From NCBI GenBank assembly GCA_044344975.1, contig JBIJBY010000055.1:1-8610 (forward strand): a stretch of 8,610 nucleotides of DNA, written 5' to 3'. The first letter of the stretch is position 1. The number at the start of each line of letters is the position of its first letter. Origin of the DNA: IMCC26077 sp044344975 (GTDB taxonomy: Bacteria > Actinomycetota > Actinomycetes > Nanopelagicales > Nanopelagicaceae). The position numbers and the translations under genes were made by a program. Below the pieces are notes generated by a model. That model searched no databases and was not told the DNA's origin. It saw nothing but the letters and a program-made list of their open reading frames with translations. Positions 1-4,968 of the stretch are shown here, one piece after another.

Positions 1-37
1 CCAGAACTCCTGCAAAAAATAGTGGCGCACGCCACTA
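1..37 (-). promoter_or_regulatory. Leader of an off-window leftward gene, with hairpin plus T6
   Basis: Read leftward, the bases 37-20 form an 8-base perfect inverted repeat (TAGTGGCG, 2-base centre, CGCCACTA), probably folding as a 7-bp stem with a 4-base loop. It is followed directly by six Ts (19-14), the form of an intrinsic terminator. Right after comes GCAGGAG (13-7), a good Shine-Dalgarno sequence, and the window ends six bases later, so a leftward start codon should lie just outside. A terminator-like hairpin between a promoter and a ribosome binding site is the arrangement of a leader attenuator; the repeat could instead be a protein operator. The off-window gene is not visible. In several actinomycetes a citrate synthase gene lies close to pdxH, which makes it one guess only. 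Confidence 0.5.
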
Positions 38-61
38 GGCCGCAGCGCTCCCGCTTAGGTC

Positions 62-68
62 TAGATTA
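62..68. promoter_or_regulatory. Overlapping divergent -10 boxes, pdxH and leftward gene
   Basis: Rightward, TAGATT (62-67) sits exactly six bases before the pdxH ATG, the spacing expected when transcription starts on the A of the start codon, so the mRNA would be leaderless. No Shine-Dalgarno sequence precedes pdxH. Leftward, the same bases read TAATCT (68-63), another TAnnnT box, which would start a leftward transcript near position 55 and give a leader of about 55 bases to the window edge. No clear -35 element is seen in either direction. Confidence 0.55.
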
Positions 69-73
69 GCTCT

Positions 74-736
74 ATGAACGAGGAGATAAGCAAGGCAATC
101 CGGGCTATGCGCCGCTCCTACGGCGACGAGGGGCTCTCTGAAAGTGCAGCAGGCTCCGAGCCCATCTCCCTCTTTGCTCGCTGGCTCAAGGAGGCGGCAG
201 ATAATCCCTACATCGTTGAGGCAAATGCGATGGTGCTCAGTACGGTGAGTGCGAACAGGCCAACCTCACGAACAGTTCTTCTTAAAGGGTTTGACCCAGC
301 ATCTGGTGGCTGCACATTTTTCACCAATTACAACTCCGCTAAGGCGCATGCGCTTGAGAGCAATCCAGAAGTCTCGCTCCTTTTTCCTTGGTACCCAATG
401 GAACGACAGGTATTGATCTCTGCACGAGTTGAGAAAGTTGCCCGGGGTGAATCCGAGGAGTACTTCGCCTCGCGCCCTTGGTCGAGTCAGATTGGAGCAT
501 GGGCAAGCGATCAATCGATGGAGATAGCCGGGCGTGAGGTGCTTGAGCAGCGATGGCAGGAAACTTCCGAACGCTATCCAGAAGGCAGTGCAGTGCCACT
601 TCCTGATCACTGGGGAGGCTTCTGTGCCATTCCTTCCACAATTGAATTCTGGCAAGGGCGATACTCTCGATTGCACGACCGGCTTCGCTTCACAAGAGAG
701 AGTGGTGGCTGGTCGCGGGTGCGGCTAGCGCCATGA
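74..736 (+). CDS. pdxH: Pyridoxamine/pyridoxine 5'-phosphate oxidase
   Basis: Oxidises pyridoxamine- or pyridoxine-5'-phosphate to pyridoxal 5'-phosphate with FMN and oxygen, in the cytosol; it serves B6 salvage or the last step of synthesis. The 220 residues match the family's usual length. Seen along the chain: the FMN-binding segment RTVLLK (66-71), TNYNSAKA (84-91), the SLLFPW strand (101-106) with ERQV following, SRPWSSQIGAWAS (133-145), PLPDHWGG (175-182), and the C-terminal substrate/FMN segment EFWQGR..RLHDR (191-203) ending in RLAP. Position 89 is Ala where E. coli PdxH has an FMN-contacting Arg; other family members also vary here, so activity is still expected. The ATG start is supported by a -10 box six bases upstream and by alignment of the N-terminus. 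serC follows after 35 bases, itself a PLP enzyme. Confidence 0.95.
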   Translation: MNEEISKAIRAMRRSYGDEGLSESAAGSEPISLFARWLKEAADNPYIVEANAMVLSTVSANRPTSRTVLLKGFDPASGGCTFFTNYNSAKAHALESNPEVSLLFPWYPMERQVLISARVEKVARGESEEYFASRPWSSQIGAWASDQSMEIAGREVLEQRWQETSERYPEGSAVPLPDHWGGFCAIPSTIEFWQGRYSRLHDRLRFTRESGGWSRVRLAP

Positions 737-759
737 CACAGAGGCGCTCTTACCTTCGA

Positions 760-765
760 TAGGCT
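760..765 (+). promoter_or_regulatory. -10 box of serC, leaderless spacing
   Basis: TAGGCT is followed by exactly six bases and the serC ATG; no ribosome binding site is present. The arrangement repeats that of pdxH, so serC probably has its own leaderless promoter in the 35-base gap, even if read-through from pdxH also occurs. ATGACA at 733-738 resembles a -35 hexamer but the 21-base spacer is long. Confidence 0.55.
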
Positions 766-771
766 CTGACT

Positions 772-1893
772 ATGAGCGCAGATATAACAATTCCGGCAAA
801 CCTCAAACCGAAAGATGGACGTTTTGGTTGTGGTCCTTCGAAGATTCGCACCGAATCAATATCGGCACTTGCTGGAAGTGGCGCTTCAATACTTGGCACC
901 TCGCACCGCCAGGCTCCAGTAAAGAATGTCGTTTCTAGAGTGCGACGTGGACTAAAAGATCTCTTCGCACTTCCAGATGGTTACGAAGTGGTATTGGGTA
1001 ATGGTGGCTCAACTGCTTTTTGGGATATCGCTACCTTTGGTTTGATTGAAGCGAAGTCGCAACACTTAGTCTTTGGTGAGTTTTCCTCAAAATTTGCAAG
1101 CGGCGTAAAGAGCGCTCCCTTTCTTGGTGACCCCGTAGTCGTCGAAAGCACGCCAGGTAGCCATCCCGTCCCAGTCGCCGATCCATCTGTCGATGCCTAT
1201 GCGCTTACACATAATGAAACTTCTACCGGCGTTGCAATGGAAATCAAACGACCCGTTGGCGCCGGCGACAACGGAATTGTTTTGGTTGATGCGACTAGCG
1301 CTGCTGGCGGATTGCTCGTTGATGCAAAAGAATTCGATACTTACTACTTTGCACCTCAGAAATCTTTTGCCTCAGATGGCGGTCTTTGGCTTGCGCTCAT
1401 GAGCCCCGCTGCCCTTGAGCGAAATCAAAAAATCACTGCCACTAATCGTTGGACACCTGCCTTTTTGGATCTATCAATCGCAATCGAAAATAGCAAACTC
1501 GATCAGACCTACAACACTCCTGCTGTGGCAACACTCATGCTTCTTGCCGAGCAGATCGAGTGGATGAACGAAAACGGTGGGCTCACATTTTCGGCTGGGC
1601 GCAGCGCAAAATCGGCAGAAACACTTTACGGCTGGGCTGAAAAAACTTCGTACACAACTCCGTTTGTTACCGAGCCAGCGATGAGATCTAATGTGGTTGG
1701 CACAATTAACTTCGATGAATCTATTGATGCTCTCGCAGTCGCTAAAGTTCTTCGAGCAAATGGAATCGTCGACACTGAGCCCTATCGCAAGTTGGGCAAG
1801 AATCAATTGCGAATCGGAATGTTTCCTGCAGTAGATCCAGCAGATGTCGCGGCGCTGACTACCTGCATAGAGTACGTCGTAGATAAACTCTAA
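772..1893 (+). CDS. serC: Phosphoserine aminotransferase
   Basis: PLP-dependent aminotransferase of class V that converts 3-phosphohydroxypyruvate and glutamate to phosphoserine and 2-oxoglutarate, the second step of serine synthesis. The 373 residues and the wording of the sequence fit the actinobacterial/mycobacterial SerC subtype rather than the E. coli type. Visible features: RFGCGPSKIR near the start (17-26), SHRQAPVK (44-51), the cofactor-binding GNGGSTAFW (76-84), HNETSTG (147-153), VDATSAAGG with the cofactor-ring Asp173 (172-180), and FAPQKSFASDGG (193-204) in which Lys197 should form the Schiff base. LRIGMFPAVDP near the end is typical. Start chosen on the ATG with a TAnnnT box six bases upstream. 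Its last codons contain the promoter of the small peptide gene that follows two bases after the stop. Confidence 0.96.
   Translation: MSADITIPANLKPKDGRFGCGPSKIRTESISALAGSGASILGTSHRQAPVKNVVSRVRRGLKDLFALPDGYEVVLGNGGSTAFWDIATFGLIEAKSQHLVFGEFSSKFASGVKSAPFLGDPVVVESTPGSHPVPVADPSVDAYALTHNETSTGVAMEIKRPVGAGDNGIVLVDATSAAGGLLVDAKEFDTYYFAPQKSFASDGGLWLALMSPAALERNQKITATNRWTPAFLDLSIAIENSKLDQTYNTPAVATLMLLAEQIEWMNENGGLTFSAGRSAKSAETLYGWAEKTSYTTPFVTEPAMRSNVVGTINFDESIDALAVAKVLRANGIVDTEPYRKLGKNQLRIGMFPAVDPADVAALTTCIEYVVDKL
1884..1889 (+). promoter_or_regulatory. -10 box of the 26-residue peptide gene, inside serC end
   Basis: TAAACT overlaps the last sense codons of serC and is followed by exactly six bases and an ATG (1896). 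It is the same spacing as at pdxH, serC and the potassium channel, which argues that the short reading frame is a real leaderless gene. No convincing -35 element was found at 16-19 bases upstream. Confidence 0.45.
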
Positions 1894-1895
1894 AT

Positions 1896-1976
1896 ATGAG
1901 CAATCGAACTCGACGGATTGTCACACTTGTCATCCTCATTGGCATCGTAGCAACGATTGCAATTAGCGGAATCTAG
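1896..1976 (+). CDS. 26-residue single-span membrane peptide
   Basis: A short frame starting two bases after the serC stop codon. The peptide begins MSNRTRR, giving three arginines, and continues with about 19 almost entirely hydrophobic residues (IVTLVILIGIVATIAISGI) to the end. This is a single membrane helix with a positively charged N-terminus, so the C-terminus would face outward or be buried (inside-positive rule). There is no Shine-Dalgarno sequence, but a -10 box stands six bases before the ATG as in the neighbouring leaderless genes. I do not recognise a family. It could be a small membrane subunit or regulator, a signal-anchor remnant of a longer decayed gene, or a chance frame; the promoter spacing and the clean hydrophobic profile favour a real gene. 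Confidence 0.55.
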   Translation: MSNRTRRIVTLVILIGIVATIAISGI

Positions 1977-2005
1977 AAATACTTCTTGAGTGCGCGATTA
2001 GTCGG

Positions 2006-2470
2006 ATGACACTTGAAGTCACAATTCGTGAGATTGCCCGAGATTATCCGCTACAACGCGCCAGGAGTGAGTATGACGAATGGGGCGAAACTGCTGAAGA
2101 AGCCAAATCGATGGAGCTCTTTCGTTGGCTGATTGAGGCGAGGATTGCTGGTCAGTGGCGTGAGGTTGGAAATCTCTCCGCTCATGCAATTTGGTACGGG
2201 CCGACACAAGGTTCTAAAGCGATGAATATTGGCATTAGTTTGATTGAAGAGTTTCGCAACCAAGGGATAGGCTCGATTGCCCAACGACTTTTAGCTCAAG
2301 AGCTACATCAACAAGGCTATGTTCGAGTTGAAGCGTCAACTGATGTAACAAATATCGCGGAGCAAAGAGCTCTTAAAAATGCAGGCTTCCTATATGAGGG
2401 TACGTTGCGTAAGGCGCAGGGACGAGCAGATGGATTACACGATTTGCAGGTCTGGTCACATCTTTTGTAG
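2006..2470 (+). CDS. GNAT-family N-acetyltransferase (RimJ/RimL-like)
   Basis: Transfers an acetyl group from acetyl-CoA to an amine; the substrate cannot be told. In 154 residues the fold's acetyl-CoA segment is seen at 84-92, RNQGIGSIA, matching the R/QxxGxG/A motif after the strand NIGISLI (74-80). The later stretch TDVTNIAEQRALKNAGFLYEG (112-132) is typical of RimJ/RimL-like enzymes, which include ribosomal protein and small-molecule acetyltransferases. The N-terminal third is less conserved. Unlike its neighbours the ATG has neither a ribosome binding site nor a well-spaced -10 box; an in-frame stop at 1964-1966 limits any upstream extension, leaving only weak alternatives. It lies 29 bases after the small peptide gene, so co-transcription is possible. 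Its last 15 bases overlap the end of the opposing dehydrogenase gene. Confidence 0.85.
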   Translation: MTLEVTIREIARDYPLQRARSEYDEWGETAEEAKSMELFRWLIEARIAGQWREVGNLSAHAIWYGPTQGSKAMNIGISLIEEFRNQGIGSIAQRLLAQELHQQGYVRVEASTDVTNIAEQRALKNAGFLYEGTLRKAQGRADGLHDLQVWSHLL

Positions 2471-3712
2471 GTAAGAAACGTGATCTGGATTCAACTCAGA
2501 GAGATCTCTTGCGCCGAGCAATTTCATAGTTCGGAGCATTTGCGAACGCAAGATTTCGAGAGTTCGATCAACGCCTGCTCGTCCGCCAGCCATCAACCCG
2601 TATAGGTAAGCACGTCCAGCCCATGTGAAGTTCGCCCCTGAAGCAATAGCTGCAATCACATCTGCGCCATGCATAATCCCGGTATCCATATGAACTTCTG
2701 CTCGTTTACCGACAGCAGCGACAACATCTGGAATTAACGTGTAAGGAACTACGCCACGATCAATCTGACGGCCACCATGATTCGAGAGAATAATGGCATT
2801 AGCACCGGCATCAACTGCTGCAATTGCATCGTCTACTCGCTGAATTCCCTTAACAACAAGATTGCCGCTCCATTGGGTCCGAATCCATCGAAGGTCTTCG
2901 TAACTAATTGTTGGATCGAAAACAAAATCCATTAACTCGGCAACGGTGCCCTTCCAAGAATCAAGCGAGGCGAATTTTAATGGCTCCGTTGTGAGAAAAT
3001 TGAGCCACCATGCTGGACGTGGAATTGCGTTAAGAATTGTCTTTGTTGAAATAGAGGGCGGAATGGTCATGCCATTTCGCGTATCACGAAGGCGCGCTCC
3101 GGCAACTGGTACATCAACGGTGAGAACCAAGGTATCAACGCCTACTTTTGCAGCGCGATGGACCAATTCCATTGAACGTTCCCGGTCTTTCCACATGTAA
3201 AGCTGAAAAGCGTTTCGCCCCTCTGGCGCAGCCTTCACCACTTCTTCTATCGATGTTGTTCCTAAGGTGGAGAGGCAGAATGGCACGCCCGCAGCTTGCG
3301 CTGCAGCAGCACCAGCGCGCTCACCTTCGTGCTGCATCATGCGGGCAAAGCCTGTTGGCGCAATTCCCAGCGGCATCGAATGGCGCTGGCCCAGCATTTC
3401 AACAGAGAGATCAACTTTAGATACATCTATTAATACTTTTGGGTGGAATTGAAGATTCTCAAAGGTTTCGCGGGCCCGTACGAGTGAGCTCTCGCTTTCA
3501 GCAGAACCATCGGTGTAATCAAAAGGTGCTTGCGGAGTGCGACGCTTTGCTATCTTCCGTAAATCCCAAATGGTTAGCGCTCGCGCTAATCGACGACGCT
3601 TTGGGCTCAAGATGGGTTTGCGAAATCGCATCAATCCGGCGAGCTCTTTGAAACCTGGAAAGCGACGCTTTACTTTGGTTTTAGCCAACTTTGGGGCTGC
3701 TTTCTTCGCCAT
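2456..3712 (-). CDS. lldD: FMN-dependent L-lactate / alpha-hydroxyacid dehydrogenase (LldD2-like)
   Basis: Flavoenzyme that oxidises an L-2-hydroxyacid, most likely L-lactate to pyruvate. From memory it matches mycobacterial LldD2 closely over its whole length, including the N-terminal block (FKELAGLMRF...LTIWDLRKIAKRRTP). Active-site residues of the family are present in order: Tyr66 in DYTDG, Tyr172 in QLYMW, Asp200 and Arg208 around TVDVPVAGARLRD, Lys288 in VVKGI, catalytic His312 and Arg315 in SNHGGRQ, and Asp343 in MDTGI. The substrate is not proven; glycolate or mandelate enzymes share these residues. I start at 3712 (418 residues, MAKKAAPK), because an ATG at 3724 lies inside the putative -10 box. 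The first 17 residues are rich in Lys and Ala, a basic tail longer than in the mycobacterial enzyme. Divergent from the potassium channel gene. Confidence 0.9.
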   Translation of the reverse strand: MAKKAAPKLAKTKVKRRFPGFKELAGLMRFRKPILSPKRRRLARALTIWDLRKIAKRRTPQAPFDYTDGSAESESSLVRARETFENLQFHPKVLIDVSKVDLSVEMLGQRHSMPLGIAPTGFARMMQHEGERAGAAAAQAAGVPFCLSTLGTTSIEEVVKAAPEGRNAFQLYMWKDRERSMELVHRAAKVGVDTLVLTVDVPVAGARLRDTRNGMTIPPSISTKTILNAIPRPAWWLNFLTTEPLKFASLDSWKGTVAELMDFVFDPTISYEDLRWIRTQWSGNLVVKGIQRVDDAIAAVDAGANAIILSNHGGRQIDRGVVPYTLIPDVVAAVGKRAEVHMDTGIMHGADVIAAIASGANFTWAGRAYLYGLMAGGRAGVDRTLEILRSQMLRTMKLLGARDLSELNPDHVSYLQKM

Positions 3713-3719
3713 AACCGAA

Positions 3720-3725
3720 AGCATA
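3720..3725 (-). promoter_or_regulatory. -10 box of lldD-like gene, leaderless spacing
   Basis: On the minus strand TATGCT (3725-3720) is followed by seven bases and the ATG at 3712. There is no ribosome binding site. The box contains the upstream in-frame ATG (3724), which is why the shorter start was preferred. The -35 region would overlap that of the divergent potassium channel promoter, so the two genes may compete for or share control. Confidence 0.5.
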
Positions 3726-3743
3726 CCGGTGACGCAGCGGAGA

Positions 3744-3773
3744 TAGACATCTCTCGAGCGCTGAGGCTAAATT
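3744..3773 (+). promoter_or_regulatory. Promoter of the potassium channel gene, leaderless
   Basis: TAGACA (3744-3749, one mismatch to TTGACA), an 18-base spacer, and TAAATT (3768-3773), followed by six bases and the ATG at 3780. It is the most complete promoter among the leaderless genes in the window. No Shine-Dalgarno sequence precedes the gene. Confidence 0.6.
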
Positions 3774-3779
3774 CTGGCT

Positions 3780-4169
3780 ATGAAATCACTCTCAAACCTT
3801 TTTGTGAAGGTGGCTAACTCCCCGCGCCTTCTTGTTCTGACCTCCCTAGCGCTGTTATTCCTCGCCTCAATCTCCTACGCCATTTTTGAGAAGAAGAATA
3901 TGATCGATTCACTCTGGTGGGCCTTGATTACCTCAACCACGGTGGGATATGGCGATATGTATCCAGTGAGCTTAGGTGGTCGAATTACCGCTATCACTCT
4001 GCTTTTAATCATGATTCTCTTCTTGGTGCCGATGATTACTGCCTCGTTTGCCTCAAAACTAATCGTCAACCGCGATGCATTTACTCATGAAGAGCAAGAA
4101 GAGATGAAGATTCTCCTTAAGAAAATTGTCGAAATCGAAGAGAGACAACTCAAAGAAAAAGGCGAGTAG
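3780..4169 (+). CDS. Small two-span potassium channel
   Basis: Pore-forming subunit of a K+ channel of the KcsA kind; four copies would form the pore in the cytoplasmic membrane. The 129 residues hold a first membrane helix (about 17-35), a pore helix with the two tryptophans of DSLWWALITST (43-53), the selectivity filter TTVGYGD (53-59), and a second helix (about 68-91). The C-terminal tail (98-129) is dominated by Glu, Lys and Gln with heptad-like Ile/Leu spacing (MKILLKKIVEIEERQL), so it probably forms a helical bundle that helps tetramerisation. No RCK, cyclic-nucleotide or voltage-sensor domain is attached, so gating may depend on pH or on unknown partners. Start fixed by the leaderless promoter. 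Its stop codon lies within the terminator hairpin. Confidence 0.92.
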   Translation: MKSLSNLFVKVANSPRLLVLTSLALLFLASISYAIFEKKNMIDSLWWALITSTTVGYGDMYPVSLGGRITAITLLLIMILFLVPMITASFASKLIVNRDAFTHEEQEEMKILLKKIVEIEERQLKEKGE

Positions 4170-4188
4170 CTTTCGCTACCCGCCTTTT
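4157..4188. terminator. Bidirectional intrinsic terminator between convergent genes
   Basis: Stem AAAAGGCG (4157-4164), an A/C mismatch, GTAGC (4166-4170), loop TTTC, GCTAC (4175-4179), mismatch, CGCCTTTT (4181-4188). A-rich sequence on the left and T-rich sequence on the right let it end the potassium channel transcript rightward and the lipoprotein transcript leftward. The channel's TAG stop (4167-4169) is inside the left arm. Confidence 0.85.
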
Positions 4189-4206
4189 CTGATTTATATT
4201 CCGAGG

Positions 4207-4758
4207 TTATGCGATGGTTCCTTCGAAATTAACCTTGGCAGCAGAGAACCAAGTCTTAACAACTAAGTTTTCGCCAGGCTTTCCAACGCAACCCGTTGCG
4301 TACTTAAAGGAAATTGTTTCACCGATTGGGAGAATTACCACCGGTACACCTTCGTAGCCATTTGCTGGATCAACGATTTCCAAGCATGTGTTCACACCGG
4401 AGTCAGCGGAGAAGACGATTGATGAGGTATCAAGATCTTCGGTAGAGCCATTCTTGATGGTGATTTCCATTGAGTTCACTGTTAACTCTTCGGTGTAATT
4501 CTGGGCATCGGCGCTTGGCATGAAATTCATGGGATTAGAGACAGTTACATCGATGCCGCCTTCAATCGCAGTTGTCTCACCAAAGACACCTTTAAGTGAA
4601 ACTAGCGCACCATCGGTTTGATCTTCGGTCAACTTATTTCCTTGAGTGCTAGCGACTTGATCAGATGCTGATTCGCTTCCTGCCTCTTTTTTGGAGCAGC
4701 CAGTTAGGGCAAGCGATAACGCGAGAAGCGGAGCAATGAATAATGCAATTTTCTTCAT
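4207..4758 (-). CDS. Lipoprotein with DUF4352-like Ig-like domain, function unknown
   Basis: A secreted protein anchored by lipid to the outer face of the membrane. A signal peptide with MKK, a hydrophobic core, and the lipobox LTGC ends at Cys21, the modified residue. A Ser/Gly/Ala/Glu-rich linker (22-48) follows, then one domain of about 130 residues with alternating strands, for example GGIDVTVSNPM (67-77), NSMEITIKNGS (95-105) and ETISFKYATG (147-156). This pattern is like the DUF4352/telokin-like immunoglobulin-type domains often found in Gram-positive lipoproteins, but I cannot confirm the family. Cys125 and Cys157 could form a disulfide outside the cell. The 183-residue gene has a Shine-Dalgarno sequence (AAAAGG, 4770-4765, six bases before ATG), unlike the leaderless genes nearby. 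No neighbour suggests a partner. Confidence 0.85.
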   Translation of the reverse strand: MKKIALFIAPLLALSLALTGCSKKEAGSESASDQVASTQGNKLTEDQTDGALVSLKGVFGETTAIEGGIDVTVSNPMNFMPSADAQNYTEELTVNSMEITIKNGSTEDLDTSSIVFSADSGVNTCLEIVDPANGYEGVPVVILPIGETISFKYATGCVGKPGENLVVKTWFSAAKVNFEGTIA

Positions 4759-4799
4759 TCGAGACCTTTTCTTTCTTATCTTGAATAAGTGCGACTTCC

Positions 4800-4805
4800 A
4801 TCATA
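4800..4805 (-). promoter_or_regulatory. -10 box of the lipoprotein gene
   Basis: TATGAT (4805-4800) begins four bases after the CCA end of the tRNA-Tyr gene and would start a leader of about 35 bases that carries the Shine-Dalgarno sequence. The -35 region would fall within the tRNA gene and no good hexamer is seen there. Transcription from the tRNA promoter could also enter the gene, since no terminator lies between. Confidence 0.4.
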
Positions 4806-4809
4806 GCAA

Positions 4810-4894
4810 TGGTGGCGGGTAGAGGATTTGAACCTCTGAAGGCAGAGCCGGCGGATTTACAGTCCGCTCCCATTGGCCGCTCGGGCAACCCGCC
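4810..4894 (-). tRNA. tRNA-Tyr (anticodon GTA), CCA encoded
   Basis: The minus strand folds as a class II tRNA of 85 bases: acceptor stem GGCGGGT/ACCCGCC, D stem CCC/GGG, anticodon stem GCGGA/TCCGC with loop CTGTAAA (anticodon GTA, complement of 4858-4860), a long variable arm with GGC/GCC stem, T stem AGAGG/CCTCT with loop TTCAAAT, discriminator A and an encoded CCA at 4812-4810. The long variable arm agrees with bacterial tRNA-Tyr. Confidence 0.97.
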
Positions 4895-4914
4895 ATTGGC
4901 TATTGAGTAGCGAA

Positions 4915-4920
4915 ACTATA
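4915..4920 (-). promoter_or_regulatory. -10 box of tRNA-Tyr
   Basis: TATAGT (4920-4915) lies about 20 bases upstream of the tRNA 5' end, which fits a short 5' extension to be removed by RNase P. The -35 region is weak (TTACTG with a 20-base spacer). No clear terminator for the upstream E1-like gene was found in the 74 bases between the two genes. Confidence 0.45.
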
Positions 4921-4968
4921 CCCCGGATTAAGTGAGCCTCAGTAATTCCCAGAAATACCCCTTGTTCT

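Noticed and set aside
266..676. Long antisense frame inside pdxH (136 codons)
   Set aside because: Shadow of a well-supported gene; no start signals and no recognisable domain.
4661..4888. Minus-strand 75-codon frame overlapping tRNA-Tyr and the lipoprotein start
   Set aside because: It translates the tRNA gene itself and part of the signal peptide region in another frame; a shadow.
4810..4894. tRNA-Tyr as an integration site for a mobile element
   Set aside because: No integrase gene and no repeated tRNA 3' segment elsewhere in the window.
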